This document shows positions 45,841 to 59,838 of a stretch of 64,000 nt of DNA, in pieces. Source of the stretch: Corinectria fuckeliana (Eukaryota; Ascomycota; Sordariomycetes; Hypocreales; Nectriaceae); contig WPDH01000185.1 in assembly GCA_019137255.1 (NCBI GenBank), forward strand, positions 20,894 to 84,893, read 5' to 3'. The notes below the pieces were generated by a model. The model was not told where the DNA came from. It ran no database searches and saw only the letters and a program-made list of their open reading frames with translations. Position numbers and translations under genes: made by a program. Within the stretch, counting starts at the first letter, position 1. Every line of letters begins with the position of its first letter.

Positions 45841-48800
45841 TAAGTAAAAAAGATATAAATAATATTATATAAAGTAAAAAAAGAAGTAGAGAGAGGAGAA
45901 AAAAAGAGAGAGAAAAAGGTAAAAAGTAAAAAGAGAAAATAAAGGTTTTAGTGTAAATCTTATAGTATAAAGTAAGAAAAAGTTAAAAATTAAGTTATAA
46001 AAAAGTTAAAAAGAAAGTTAGAAAGTAGAAAAATTAGTAAAAATATAAGTAAAAAGAAAAAAGTATAAAAAAGAGATAAGTAAGAAGAAAATAAGAGAGG
46101 TAGTAAAAGGGTAAAAAGAAGAGTAAAATAATTAAAAATAGTATTATTAAAGAAAAGAGTTAGGTAGTATATATAAGTAAGAAAAGTAGAGTATTAAATA
46201 GTACTAAGAGTTATATAATAAAGTATAATTAGGTTATTAGAATAGGTTTAAGAAATAAAAAGTAAGTAGTTAGTAAAAGAGGTTAAGTTAAGTAGTAAAA
46301 AAAAGAAGTTAGTATTAAGAAGGTAAAGAGTATTAAAGTGATAAGTATAAGTATTATAAATAAGTATATAAAAGCAGGTAAGAGTTAGAGAAGAAAGATA
46401 TAGTTTAAAAGTAGTAGTAAAAGTAAATAGAAAGGTTAAGATTAGAGTAAGTAGTAATTATTAGAGGAGTAAGTATAAGATTAGAAGGTTATTTTAAGTT
46501 AGAGTTTAGTATAAGATAAGAAAGAAGAAAAAAAAGATAGTTAAAGTAAGAGGTAAAAAGAAAGGTAAATATTAAAGTAGGTAAGAAAGAAATAAAAGGT
46601 TTAAAATATAAGAAAGTATATATATATATATATATATATAGTAAAAGCAGAAAGTAGTAGTTAGTAAAGTAGAGTATTAAGTGTTTTATATTAAGTTATA
46701 AAAGGCAGAAAAGAGAGAAAAATATAAATAAAAAAGAAGGTTTATTAGTAAAAGATAAAAAAGTAGATAAGAGGAAGGTTAAAATATAAAAAGAAAGAGA
46801 AAAGTAAAAAAGAAAAATAAAAAAAGAGTTAAGTAGAGTAAGAAAAAGTTTAATAGTATTAAAAATAGAGAGTAAGAGAAATAGTAAGTTAAGAAAGTAA
46901 GTTATAAAAAAAAGAGTTATTAAGTATAAGATAGAAAAGTAGGTAAAGTAAGTTATTTTAAGATAAGTTATTAGTAGTAAGTTAATAATATAAGGTTAAA
47001 GAAAAGAGTAGTTAAAGTGTTTATAAGTAAAAAGAAAGTAAAAAAAAGTAAGAGTTAAAGGTTTATTTATATTTAAGAGAGAGAGAAGAAGAATTAAATA
47101 TAAAGTAGGTATTATTATAATAAGTTTAAGATAGTTAATAGATAGTTAAGTTAAGTTTAAGTAAGAAAGGTTATAAAAATAAAAGTAAAGTAAGAAAAGT
47201 ATAAGATAAAAAAAAAGTAGTAAAAAGGTAAAAAAGGTTTAGTTAAAAGTTAAAGGTTTTAATAAGTAAAGTAAAATAGTTAGTATTTTTATATTAGTTA
47301 TAAAGTAAGAGAAAAAAAAAGAATAAAAGTTAAGTTAAAAAGTAAGTAGTTAAAAGTAGTATAAAATAAGAAAAAGGTTAGTAAAAGTAAAGTAATTTAT
47401 AGTAGTTTTATAAGTATATTATATAAAAGAAAGTAGTAGTATATTTAAAGAGAGTTTAAATAGTAAAAAAAGATAAAAAAGATAGGTGTTAAGAAGGTAA
47501 TAGTAGGGTTAGAGAATATAAAGGTAAGTTAGTAAGTAGTAAGATATTTAAGAGTATAAACAGAATAAGAGTAAGAGTAAGAAATAAAATAAAAAGTTAT
47601 AAGTATATAAATAAAAAAAGAAAAGTTAGATAGTAAGAGTAAAAAAAAGTAATAGTAGTTAAAATAAGGTTAGATTAGGTAAAATTATAAGTATAAGAAT
47701 AAGATAGAAAGAGTTAGGTAAAAGTAGTTAAAAAGAGAGTAAAAAGTAAGTAAGAAAAAGAAGGTTATTATATAGAAAGAGTAGAAAGAAAGAGAGAAAA
47801 AGAGTAAAACAGGATAAGAGTTATTAAATAATAAGAGGAGAAGTAATTATAAGAGTAAAAAAGAAAGTAAAAAAGAGAGAGTATAAGAAATAAAAGGTTA
47901 TAAAAGGTATTAAGATAAGTAAGTATATTATATTAGGTTTAGTAAGTATAAAAAAGAAAAGAAGAGAGAAAAGAGTAAGAAAGATAATAAGATAGTAATA
48001 AAAGTAGTAAAAAGAAGTAAGAGTGAGAAGGTAAGAGGTTAATAAGGTTAAGAGAAAGTAAAATAAAAGGAAAATAAAGTTAGAGAAGAGAAGTAGAGTA
48101 TAAAATATAAAAAAGAGAGAAAAAAGGTAGGTAGTAAAAGTTAAATAGTAAATATTTAGGTAGTAAGAGTAAAAGATAAGAGTAGAAACAGGTAAAGAGA
48201 GTAAAAATAAGTAGAGAAATAAGATTAAAAGTAGTATAATAGTAAGTAAAAAAAAAGTTAAGATTAAAAGTAGTAGTAATTATAAAGGTTAGAAGAAGTA
48301 AATAGTAAAAAGAGTTAAAAATAAAAGTTAATATAGTAAGAATAAAAGTATTATAATAGTAAAAGAAAGTAAAAGGTAAAAAAAGATATAATAAGATATA
48401 AGAGTAAGAATTAAAGTAGAAAGAGGAGTTAAGATAAGAAAGTAGTAAGATAAGAATAAGAGTAGAAATAGAAATAAGTATTAGTATTTAGAGTTAAGGT
48501 TAAAAGTAGATATTAGGGTTAGAAGTAGTAATAAGAAGGTAAAAATTAGAGTAAGTAAAGTTTATAAGAGTTAGGATTATAAGTAGTTAAGATTAAGAAG
48601 TTATTTTTAAGAGGAGTAAAAAGGTAAGTTTTAAAGGTAAGTAGAGAAGTAGTAAAAGAGAGTAAGTATAAGAGTTAAGTTAAAAACAAAAAGAAAAAAG
48701 ATTATAAAAAGATATAAGAAAGTAAGTTTAAAAAAGGTAAGTTATAAGTTAAGTTAAGAGTTTAGTTTAGAGATTTTAAGAAGAAAGTAAAATTAAGTAT

Positions 48801-49240
48801 AAGAGTTTTTAGTAAGAAGAGTTTAAGAGAGTAAGAGGTATTAAGTAGAGAAGAGTAAAAAAAGAAAAAGTATAAGTATTAGAGAGTATTAGAGTAAAAA
48901 AAGGTTAAGTTAGGTAAAAGTAAAAAAAAAAAAGTAAAAAGAATAAGTAAGAGGGTAGTAAAAGAGAAGTATAAAAGAGAGGAGGTTTAAAAGTAAGAAA
49001 GAGAAGGTAAAAAAGAAAAAAAATAAGTAAAAAAGAGAAAAAAGAGTAGTAAGTAAGAGAGTAAGTTAGGTTAAGAAAAGTAAAGTTAAAAAGTATTTTA
49101 AAGAGTATTATAAGTAAAGTATAAGAAAGTAAGTTAGTATTATAAGAGAAGAGAGAAAAGAAAGTATTAGAAAGGTAAAAAGGGTTATTATAAAAAAAGA
49201 AGAAGAGAAGGTTTAAAAGTAGTATAAAATAGTAAAAGTT
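45841..49240 (+). other. 3.4-kb tract almost devoid of C on the + strand
   Basis: Counting by eye line by line, I find only about ten C in these 3.4 kb, while G remains frequent. Lines such as 46741-47520 contain none. The strand is therefore made of A, G and T, with purine runs (AAAAGAGAGAAAAA). C returns abruptly at about 49243. No ORF survives and no repeat unit is evident. Confidence 0.8.
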
Positions 49241-49550
49241 ATACTGAAAAAATAGAGCTAGGATCCGGTTTAAGTATAGTAAAAAGTGGGTCCTTTATAT
49301 ACAGATTCTAAATCTTCTGAAAAAATAATTAAGATTAGTATATAGTTTACCTCTATAGCTATTTCCTAGCTTTAATTAAAAATGTTTAAAGTTTTTCTTT
49401 CCTAGTTTGGTTAGAGTGGGGTAAAGTCTTAGTGTAAGATAAAATTAGATTAGGCTAGAGCTACAGGTCTTAGCGTAAGATTAAATCGAAAGCGGTTAAG
49501 TGCTATATACACACACTAAGGCTAACCTAAAATAGAAGTTAACCTTATAT

Positions 49551-49670
49551 AGCTGTACTAAGCTATACTAAGCTACACTAGGCTATACTAAGCCACACTA
49601 AGCTATATAGAGCCACACTAAGCTATATAAAGCTATATAGAGCTATATAGAGCCACCTAGAGCTATATTC
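49551..49670. repeat. 10-bp tandem repeat, 12 units
   Basis: Twelve exact-length units of AGCTATACTA type (variants AGCCACACTA, AGCTATATAG) fill 120 bases without slippage. It lies just right of the C-free tract. Confidence 0.8.
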
Positions 49671-49955
49671 CACCTTATAAAACTGTACTAACTGTAAAGA
49701 GGACTAATAAGCCACACTAGGTACTTTTAGCTATATATATACTATACTTAGCTATATATACTAAAAATAAAAGAACTACCCTATAGATAATATATAACTT
49801 TATTATTATCTACTTATCTAAATAGAATAAAAATCTTTAAAAAATCTTTTTAAGTATAAACTAATTTAATAAGATTAGAAAGATTCTTTCTTTCTTCTTA
49901 TACTACCTATTTCAGCTCTTAGTCTCTCTTTTTTATTCTTGGGTAAATTTAAATA

Positions 49956-50026
49956 GGTAGGGTCTAAGAATAGTTGTTTAGAAAGCTCTCTGTATAATAA
50001 GCTAACAGCTGTTTTTAGACCCTGCC
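49956..50026. repeat. Palindromic element, divergent copy
   Basis: Arms GGTAGGGTCTAAGAATAGTT and AACAGCTGTTTTTAGACCCTGCC pair around a ~25-base loop. Same family as the copies at 56.9-61.6 kb; a half copy follows at about 50108-50132. Confidence 0.65.
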
Positions 50027-51914
50027 TTATAATATATATTAAAGCTAAATAGTAATAAAAACCCTATATAAGAATATAAAATACTAATTTATAATTATAC
50101 TACTTTTCTAATAGCTGTTTTTAGACCCTGCCTTTTACTCTCTTCTTACTATTATTATCTTATAAAGAGAGTAATAGTAATAACATAGTAATATAGTATT
50201 ATAACCCCCTAAAAGGTAAGAATGTCCTTATAAACTGAAATTAGACGCAGAATAACAGGAAGCAAACTGTTTATACTAGCAGAAATATTATAATAGGTAA
50301 TAAGATAAAGCCTTCTAACTTACTATAATAAGTTAATCCTATTTAATACATATATAGTTTAATTACTATATAGTATATCCTCTTAGTTTTTTTTTATCTA
50401 CTAATATAGATAGTAGGCTTTATCTCTACTTGTGTATTTCTATCCTAGTCTCTTAATATAGCTTTATAGTAGATAGTAAGATTATTTACTATAAAGTAAG
50501 TATAATTATATAAGTTATTATAAGAGATAATAACTAGCCTATAGAAGACTATATCTAACCTGTATAAGAGCCTGTTATTTTACTTAATCTATCTTATAAA
50601 GATAAAGAGCAGCTAATCTTATTTAACTATATATTAGTAGAAATAAACTAGATACTTACAGAGAGTGATTTAGTATATTAAGTAATATAGTAAGATAGAT
50701 TAAACAAAAAGACAAAAAACAACCTAGATATTTAACTTAAGAAACTTATTATAAAGATAAATTTTATACTTATTCTTCCTAAATATACAGGTAAAAAAGA
50801 TTTAACAAAAAGAGAGAAGAAGATATAAATTGTATATACTCTATTAAGTATAAGATCTATACTATATATGTTAGTTGTGTTAAACAGGTCTTATATGTTA
50901 AATATACTACTAGTATTCTAGGATTTTAGCCCTTTATAGTAATAGCTCTAAGGCAAAAATAATAGTACAGGTAAAGCTAGTCTATTACCTACACTTAATA
51001 TACTCTCTCTAGTTACTAATTAACACTAAGCATAAAGTATACTATACTCCTAAAAAGCCCTCTTATTCTTATTAAGTTTATTATAGAGATTAAGTTTATT
51101 ATAAAGAACACTCTATAGGTAGCTATTATTATTATGCTAAACTGCTTAGTATAAGAATAATAATAGCTTTTAGTTAATAACTCTCTTTATAGTTAACAAA
51201 TTTAAGCAGTCTTACTTAGACCTTATAACTAATACTTATAGTAAAGATAATATTATTAAGAGTATCTACCTTTAGAACTTATACTGCTGTATTAACTAGG
51301 CTGACTTTCTTAACACTAATAATATTATTATTAGGCTCTAAGTGACTATATAAAGCTACTATTATATAAGTATAAGCATATTTATCTAAAGTATTATTAT
51401 AAACTAGTTTGCCCTAATTAAGCTTACTATAAAAGAACTTAATACTACCTGCTTATACTAGCTTCTCTTACTACTACTCTTCTTTATAGGCAAGTTAGTA
51501 TAGAGTATTAGACACTAAGTGCTAAAGTGCTACTATTAGCACTTATATATAACTATCTTTCTTAATAGTCTTAGCTAGAACATATAATAAGTCTACTAGG
51601 CCTAATAGTACTTTTACTATATTACTAGTCTTATTAACTTAAGATATATAGCCCTAATATTTACTATCTTAGTAGTTACTATATAGTATCACAGTTAGAT
51701 ATATAGGCTTCTAATACTAGAGAGTATATAATAAGTGCTTATAGTAATACTAGCTTATAATAGTACTATTATACTATATAGTGATTATAACTAGTTTTTA
51801 CTGCCCTAGTATACTAAGATACTAAGTAAGAATCTTATATAGCTTAAAAAGGTTACTATATAAATATAAAGTGATATAGTTAAGTATTATCTCGCTTAGT
51901 ATATAATAGAGTAC

Positions 51915-51962
51915 TTTATACTAGCTGATAGAGTATTACTAGCTAATAGAGTATTACTAGCT
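51915..51962. repeat. Short tandem repeat, TAGAGTATTACTAGCT
   Basis: Two to three adjacent copies of a 19-20 bp unit (GATAGAGTATTACTAGCTAA). Confidence 0.5.
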
Positions 51963-52909
51963 TAAGACTAAACTGATATAGCACCTCTTATATTAAGTGC
52001 CTAACTAGTGCTACTCTACTTAGGCGCTATAAGTAAGCTAAGTAGACTCTTAGCACTAGAGTGGATAACTCCCCTAGGATGTATAACAGCTTAGTATAAT
52101 AAGAACTATAAGATATACCTATAAGAAGTATAAGTAGCTAGCTATATATATATAGAGTGCTACTTAGTTAGTAATATTTAGCGCACACTTAAAGGCTGGT
52201 CTTAAGGCTAAGATAGTTACCTGCTGTTAGTGTTTAGCCCTTTAGTTAACCTAATTAATAGAGTATCTTATAGCTGTCTGTTTAACACTAAGAGTAATAC
52301 GCCTAAGTTAACACAGATAGTATACTAATACTAGCTAGTGTTTAAGAGTACTAATAGTAAAGTCTCACCTCTTAGGTTATACTTCTATACTCACCACTGT
52401 GTATTACCTAAGTCTGTTAGCACTAGTATTAAAGGGACTTTTAATATAGATAGCCTCTATATATTCTCCCTCTTGCTTATTATAGCCTAACTCAGCCTGT
52501 AGTAGTATCCCTAACCTAATATTATACTTAACTAGACTAGGAATATACATCTTAGTATTCTAGTATCTTATTAGCATAATAAGAAGCTAGTATTCTTACT
52601 AGAGTAATAACCTCTCTATTATGTTCTAAACTACTGCTTTAGGCAGGTTATAAGTATAGTTAATATGTATATATAGCTCTTCTTTCTAGCCTTTTATTAT
52701 AAAGGCTTTAGCGCTTTAAGTGACCCTATTAGCTGTACCTGCCTTTTAAGCGATTTATTAGAGTGATAGGTAGATAAGATAGTGCTGCCCTCTATCTGAT
52801 AATATGTGCTAAGCCTTAATATTATATAGTACCTCTTATAATTATATATAGTAGCAGGTGCTAACTTGTATACTATATAAGAGGTTATTATAATAAGGCT
52901 AAAAGGTAG

Positions 52910-52942
<33 letters not shown>

Positions 52943-55594
52943 GGCTAATAATATAGGCTAAAATAATATGTATACTACTTATAATAAGATGCTAGCTTAT
53001 AACCTGTAGCTAGACTGTCTTACTACCCTCTAGAGGAGTATTTAGTACTATATAGAACTCTTTTCTAAATTTAAGAGCGTATAGTTATTTATAGCCTCTA
53101 AGAATACTAAGCTTACCTTTATAAAGAATATACTTAATAAGACCTTATTAAGCTAGACCTAATAATAGATCTAGGCTATTAACAAAGACTATATTAACCT
53201 AAATGCTATATTTATTAATATTAGGTAGTAGTATACACCCTATACTGTATAAGGGCTTAAGAATAATATACTATTATAGTGTATATACTATCTTAACTAT
53301 ATATAGTAATAGTATAAGGTGTGGAGCAAGCTGTATAACTAGCTATACCTAGCATAATAGTAACCCTACCTAACCTAGGTGGACTACCTATAGGTTACCT
53401 TCTAAGATGCTTCTAGCCTTACTATTATTAGCAGCCTGTATAGTAAAGAGTTTAAACTAGGCCTTATCTATATATAGTATTATAATCTTATTAAGATCTC
53501 TTTTAATATAGCTAAGATATACCTATTCTAGTTATACTAGCTTAAATCTCTTATACTAAACCTTACCTACTTGCTATAGTAAAAGCAGGCTATATATAGG
53601 CTTCACACTTATATTAGCACCCTCCTCTTAGAGTACCACCTAAGTAAGCACTATATTAATACTAATATTCCTAAGGCTAGTAATACACTTAGGGGCTACT
53701 TTACCTATAGTATATAAGCAGAGAACTAGGTATTACTAAGGCTTCTTTACTATATAATAGCAGCTAAGTAGATACTAGCTGGGGATAAGAGTAGAATATA
53801 AACAGCTAGTATTAGTAATATACTATTTTTTACTATCTCTTTATAAAATATAACTAGCTTCCTTTATATATTAATTAACTAGTACTACTTTCTGTTTAAG
53901 TATATCTAGGCTACTACTATAATCTGCTTCTCTCTGCTTAAGACTATAATAATACTAGTTACACTATAGGGCTTATACTTCTTATACTTATTCTTACTTA
54001 TCACTAAGGAGTCTATCCTTTAGTAAGATTAGTAGATACTAAGACAGGGTGATAGTAAGAAGTGTAAGAGGATAAGTATAGTACTTAGTGCCTATATATA
54101 TAGGTTTAGGTAGTAGAGGTTAGGTAAGTTTAACTAGGAAGACTAGTGCTTTCACCTTAAGGTTAAGAAGCGTCTTCTTATAAGTAACTCTCTCCTCTAG
54201 GCTAACTATAAGAAGTAATAGTAAGTACTAAGAGATATTTATAATATATACTTTTATATATAGTAGGTATAGTAATAAGTAATATAGTACTATATTATAT
54301 AGAGTCTCTAGGCTGCCTAGCTCTAGTTTAAGTACCTATATAGTATAGTCTTTAAGCTCTTCTAGTAGGATATATAGTATAAGGCTCTTAAGTTAATATT
54401 ATAGGTAATAAGGTCTAATATTACTAATAGAGCCTAGGCTAAGTTCTTAGAGACCTAACTGCTATTATTCTGCTATAATACTATAGTCTTAGCCTTTTAT
54501 AATCACACTTATAATATTTCTTCTACTTAGCCTTACCTAGTTATTAGTAATAAGCTATATAGTACTAATATTATAAACCTAGTTAATAACCTTTTTGTGT
54601 TTTACACTTATAATAGGCTTATCTAGAAGTATAAGAAGTGAAATAGCTACCCCTACTGTATTACTATACTACACAGCTTAGAGCTTATATATAAGAGGTT
54701 TAGTAAGACTAGTATCACTAAGTGGTACTAGTTGTTATAGCTTCTTATTATAATAACTTACTAGATCCTACTGTAGCTGTTTAATATATAGCTTATAGCT
54801 ATAACTAAGAAGAGTATAGCTACTAGCACTAAGTGCTAACTAATATAAGCGTTTATTATATACTAAGACTAGGCCTTACTATTTAGGCTATAAGATTAGA
54901 GAGGCACCCTTCTAACTATACTAGTTAAGAATAATTATACTATAGTGACTACCTCTTAGCACCTTAAGCGAGCTTATATAGTATACTAAGTATAAGAGCT
55001 TAGCTAGTAGGGATAGATATTAAGCAGGTAGAACTCTAAACCTAGGTTTAAGTAGTTAACTAGAGACCTAGTTAAGCATACAGCTAACACTATTAATAGT
55101 ACTATACTTAATATAGGCTGTACTATTATCCCTATAAGCTATAGTGCTATCTACCTACTAGTAAAAACTAGCTACCCACTTAAGATATAGCTTATTAGCT
55201 AGCTATAGGACTAGACATTATGTAAACTTAACACTCTTTTTATAGTGCTACTTTTAGCTGAGGTAGAACTTACAGTGTAATCTAATAATAGGGAACCTTT
55301 TACACTCTTACTATAAGACTAGACCTTATTATAAGACTAATACTTACTACGCTATAGTATAAATATACTACTCTCTAACTATATAACACTAGAGTTTAAC
55401 ACTATAAGAAGTACTATAATATCTAATAATAGTAATATATTATTTCGCTTTATAAAACAACCTTAGCACTATAATATAGTAAAAAGAAGATAAATTATAA
55501 ACTAGTATATCTATATATACTAGGCTTAGAAGTAGCCTTTAGGAATAGTTATTAGGAAAATTACCTAGCCTTAAGGCTTAGGTCTAAGACCTTT

Positions 55595-55642
55595 AGACTC
55601 TTAGACCTAAGACTCTTAGACTCTTAGACTCTTAGACTCTTA
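55595..55642. repeat. 8-bp tandem repeat AGACTCTT
   Basis: Six units of AGACTCTT or AGACCTAAG type lie between two inverted CCTTAAGG-like sequences (TTAAGGCTTAGG and CTAAGACCTTAAGGCC). Confidence 0.65.
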
Positions 55643-55939
55643 AATAACTAAGACCTTAAGGCCTAAGTCTACTTTAGGCACTCTTAGAGTTAAAAGGGCG
55701 GGAGGGGAAATAAAAGGATAGGCAGAGGTAAGAAGAGATTAGGTAATAGTAACACCCTTAGGGGTGTTAAGAGAGCTCTAGATCTTAAGGCTGTTAGTTA
55801 AGCAGGTAAGATTAGCTTGTGAGATAATACTATAAGGCAGGAGGAAGTTATACTTATAGGCTAAGAGCTTAGTAGTAGTACTATAGATCTAGTTAAGAGC
55901 CTTAAAAGCAGATAAGGTCTAAGTAGGGAATTAACTAAG

Positions 55940-56242
55940 ATGGCTACTAGGAGTAAGCTAAAAGAGGTTAAGAGAGGTGATAAAGGAGGTCTTAATACTA
56001 GTAATATTACAGAAAGCAGTGATAAGCTTGTTACTATTAGTCTTAGTATTATAAATAATAAGAGGACTATAATACTAAGTGTAGTAGCAGCTATAGAGCT
56101 TGCTCTTACTAGTATAGAGCTTCTTAGTACTTTTAGCCTTCTTAATCTTAGTACTAAGACCACTAGGGAGGGAAAGAGCAGGAGGGCTAAAACCTTAGAA
56201 TTAGAATATAATATACTAGACGAAAGGAGTGATAAGAGCTAG
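55940..56242 (+). pseudogene. Short surviving ORF in the AT-rich block, family unknown
   Basis: A 100-codon frame (MATRSKLKEVKRGDKGG at the start, Lys/Arg/Ser-rich) is open on the plus strand; an overlapping 100-codon frame exists on the minus strand. The plus frame has coding-like charge distribution and extends upstream through one stop. It is probably a less-damaged piece of a transposon gene. No domain recognised. Confidence 0.3.
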
Positions 56243-56941
56243 CTAAGACAGAAAACAGGGATAGAAAGAGTTTATTAGGCTTAAGATAGGCTGTAAGATT
56301 AAAATATAAACTATAAGAAATATAATATTTACTATAGTAGGTATGTTTTTAAGACCTTATATATATAAAGCTTTACATAAAATCCCTACTAGTAATAGAT
56401 ACTAATTAAGATAAACTTAAACTAAATTATAAAGTAAGAGTAACTATATATATTATGCCCTTTAGAAATAGTTATTAAGAAAACACTTATAGCCTATAAG
56501 GCAGCCTCTAGGAACAGTCGCTAAGAAATACCCTATACTAACCCTAATCTAGTGCTAGCCCTATACTAACTCTAATCTGCTACTATCACCTGTGTTTAGT
56601 AATAGCGGCTAGAGGGCGGTAAATATGCGAACACACAAACATATAACAGCAGAATTAAAGCTATAAAACTTTAACCCCCCCACTTTCTTTCTTTCTTCTT
56701 TCCTTTTATAACCTACTAACTAACTAACCTAGGTAAGTACCTCTAATCTTAATAGTTATTCTTAGACTCTGCTAAACCTGACTCTGCTAAACCTGACTCT
56801 AACTTTAAATCTAACTTTAAATCCCACCTTTTACCTATTTCCCGCCTTTTTTTCCTAATAACTGTTTTTAGATATAATATTTACTATATTTCCTCTACTT
56901 AACCTCTCCCTCTTATAAATTTTATTACTTTATAATAAGAT

Positions 56942-56995
56942 AGCCTTTAGGAATAGTTGTTAGGGATAATCTTAATAGTTGTTCCTAGATGCTAC
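56942..56995. repeat. Palindromic element copy
   Basis: Arms AGCCTTTAGGAATAGTTGTTA and TAATAGTTGTTCCTAGATGCT around a short loop. Confidence 0.75.
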
Positions 56996-57785
56996 TTATA
57001 TAACCCTCTAGACTATACTGCTAATACTAGTTTTTAGCCCCCCTCTATTATACCCTACTTAACTACCTAAGAAATAAATAACTAAATAACTAACTATATA
57101 AACTAATCTTATATAGGTTACTTATTAAGTATACTAAGTAAGAGTAGCACCTTAGGTAAGAAGGGAAAAAAGCCTCTAGCCTAAAGGCCTAAGGCTATAA
57201 GAAAGACCCTATTATAAAACGCTAAAAGGAAGGCCCTAAAGTCTACAGAACTTAGTAAGATAATCTTTTCTACTTATACCTATTTTTCTAGTAGTGGAGC
57301 TAACTATAATATAGTCCTGCTATTCTTATTATCCTCCTAGTAAGGTGAGGATAATATGTGCCTACTAGAAGAGATACTAGAACTATAAGCTAACCCTCTA
57401 ACTAAACTTATACTTAAAGATAAGAAAGAAGCTATAGTTAGCCTAGAGGACCCTCTTAATATTAACTAAACTATAAACCTTATAGGCTATAAATAGAAGA
57501 TAGGATATACTATTCCTATTATTTAGCACCTTTATACCTATATTAGGCAGTCTAAGTTTGTTTATTACTTACTAGCAGCTAGTAGTAAAAAGGTACTAAA
57601 TAATAATATTATAGTGTGGGATATATAAGCTTATAGTCGCCTAAAACATGCTTACCTTCTTAGGGCTAAGAAGCTACTAGAGAATAAGGTGATATAGGTG
57701 GCCTACTTAGGATTTAAGTATATATATATCTTATTTTACTTCTAGGATACTACTTGTAAGTACCCTCTTTCCTCTTATATTAGCC

Positions 57786-57850
57786 TAAGATAGTATCTAG
57801 GAATAGTTATTAGTATCTAATCTTAATAGTTATTCCTAGATGCTATCTTA
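57786..57850. repeat. Palindromic element copy, preceded by GTAAGT
   Basis: Arms AGTATCTAGGAATAGTTATT and AATAGTTATTCCTAGATGCT, extended by TAAGAT...ATCTTA. A GTAAGT donor-like site lies at 57756. Confidence 0.8.
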
Positions 57851-57892
57851 AGCCTTTTTTCCCTTTTTTTCTTTTGCCTAAATAACTAGGCG

Positions 57893-57950
57893 GGATCTAG
57901 AAATAGTTATTAGTATCTAGTCTTAATAGTTATTCTTAGATACTATCTTA
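57893..57950. repeat. Palindromic element copy
   Basis: Arms GATCTAGAAATAGTTATTAG and TTAATAGTTATTCTTAGATA; second copy within the same intron-like gap. Confidence 0.75.
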
Positions 57951-59270
57951 AGCCACTTGTTTCTACCTCTTATTTATATAGTACTAATATGGTAAATAGG
58001 TATAACCTCGCTTTAGCTACTTATCACACTCTTTAAACACTATAAGCTAGAGTGTGATATGTTAAATATTAAGAATATTAGTAGAAAGCTGCTAATTATA
58101 ATAAAGATTTAGGATAAGTTTCACGTATTATATAGTACTTACAGCTAGCTTAGTAATAAGCTTAAGTAATCTAAAAAGATGCTAATCTCCTCTTTAGGAG
58201 GAAAAAACCCTTTTTTCTTAGCGGAGTAAAACATACAGGTGAATAATATTAATATAATATTAATAGTTCTTACTTATACTTTTTGCCTTATAGATAATAA
58301 CCCTGTGATTTTTTACTAGAAGGATAATATAAATACTAACTATTATATTTAGAGCTATTACTATAAGGATTAGTAATAGGCTATTATTATAGTCTATATA
58401 GTAAAGGGCTACTAATCTGTAGTAAAAAACTACCTGTTTAGTGCTAATAAGAAGGTGAAGATATTATTAAGTTAACTTTTAACCTTTTAAGAGTATATAA
58501 CTAAGAAGCGCTAAATATAGGTAAAGATAGCTATTATAAAGCACTACTCTAAGGTTACTACTAAGATTAAGAGGGAACTATGTTTTCTTAAAGATAACTT
58601 CTCTATAGAAAACTTAAAGGTGATAAGCTTATAGGTGTTATAGAATCAGATTGTTTATATGCTAAGCATAATAGATTAGCTAAGCAAGATAGATAAGACA
58701 AAGTGTGAGACCACCCTAGCTAATATTAATAGTATCCTGCTAGATATAGTATTAAAGGTAATCTCTTAGACTTTTTATATTATTATACTAGGTATTAACC
58801 TAGTAGAGTCTCTTATAAGCGGGTTATCTACTAAAGAAGCGTGCTTACTAATAACTAACTGTGAACATACTATAATCTGTAAACTTATTAATAGCTAGAT
58901 CTATATAGCTGCTTAAGGCTTATTATACTATCTTATCTTTATAGACCTTTATATTACTAACCCTGCTAAGGTTAAGCTTAGTATAATAGTAATAGTAGAG
59001 TAGTATAATAAGCAGGTGGTGACTAATATAAAAGCAGTTATGTAGAAACCGCCTAAGTCTGCGTAATATAAGACAGTACTAAATAATAATAAGCTATATA
59101 GGCTGTGTAAATCTAGGTTACTCCTTAGGGAGATTCTCCTACCTAACTAGGACCTTACTAAGATTTACGCTTAATAGGATATTAACCTAAACATGCTTAC
59201 TATTAACTCTTATAATCTAATAATAATTATAAAGCCACCCTAAATTACAGGTATATACCCCTCTTAGAGT

Positions 59271-59326
59271 GATATTTAGGAATAGCTATTAGTATCTGAT
59301 TTTAATAGCTATTCCTAGATATTACC
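59271..59326. repeat. Palindromic element copy, preceded by GTATAT
   Basis: Arms GATATTTAGGAATAGCTATT and AATAGCTATTCCTAGATATT. A GTATAT donor-like site follows CAG at 59251. Confidence 0.78.
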
Positions 59327-59783
59327 TTTTCTTCTTTCTCTTCTTATACTAAAAATATACTAATATAACTATAGATGTAAATTAACTAGTAAAACTCCTA
59401 ACCTTACTACTAAGGTTTACCTTCCTCTTAAATAAATATAGCACTAGAAAGATATTTATTTTTTACCTTATAATAAGACTACTTACTAAATAGAGGGAGC
59501 ATAAAGTTAAGCTTAAACAGGTTAAACTTTTACTAGGTGAGCACCTCTTTAAGCCTATTCTCCTTTTTGTCTTAGCTGTTATACTTAACTAGGTGTTTAA
59601 CAAACTTAATATGCTTTAGAGGGGTATCTTTACTATGTATTTACTCTATTAGAGCTGTAATAATTATCCTAATCTAGATTAAAAGCTATAAACTTTAGAT
59701 AGCCTATCTAAACTTTAGAAGCTAGTAAACAAGCTAGCTAAAGACTATAAGAACCCTAAGGTAAGTCTCCCCCCTGTCTAAGT

Positions 59784-59838
59784 GGCGTCTAGAAATAGCT
59801 GTTAGTATAGATTATAATAACTATTCTTAGATGCTGCC
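59784..59838. repeat. Palindromic element copy, preceded by GTAAGT
   Basis: Arms GGCGTCTAGAAATAGCTGTT and AATAACTATTCTTAGATGCTGCC. GTAAGT is at 59761, after an open frame ending in AAG; a CTAAC-type branch sequence follows the palindrome. Confidence 0.8.
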
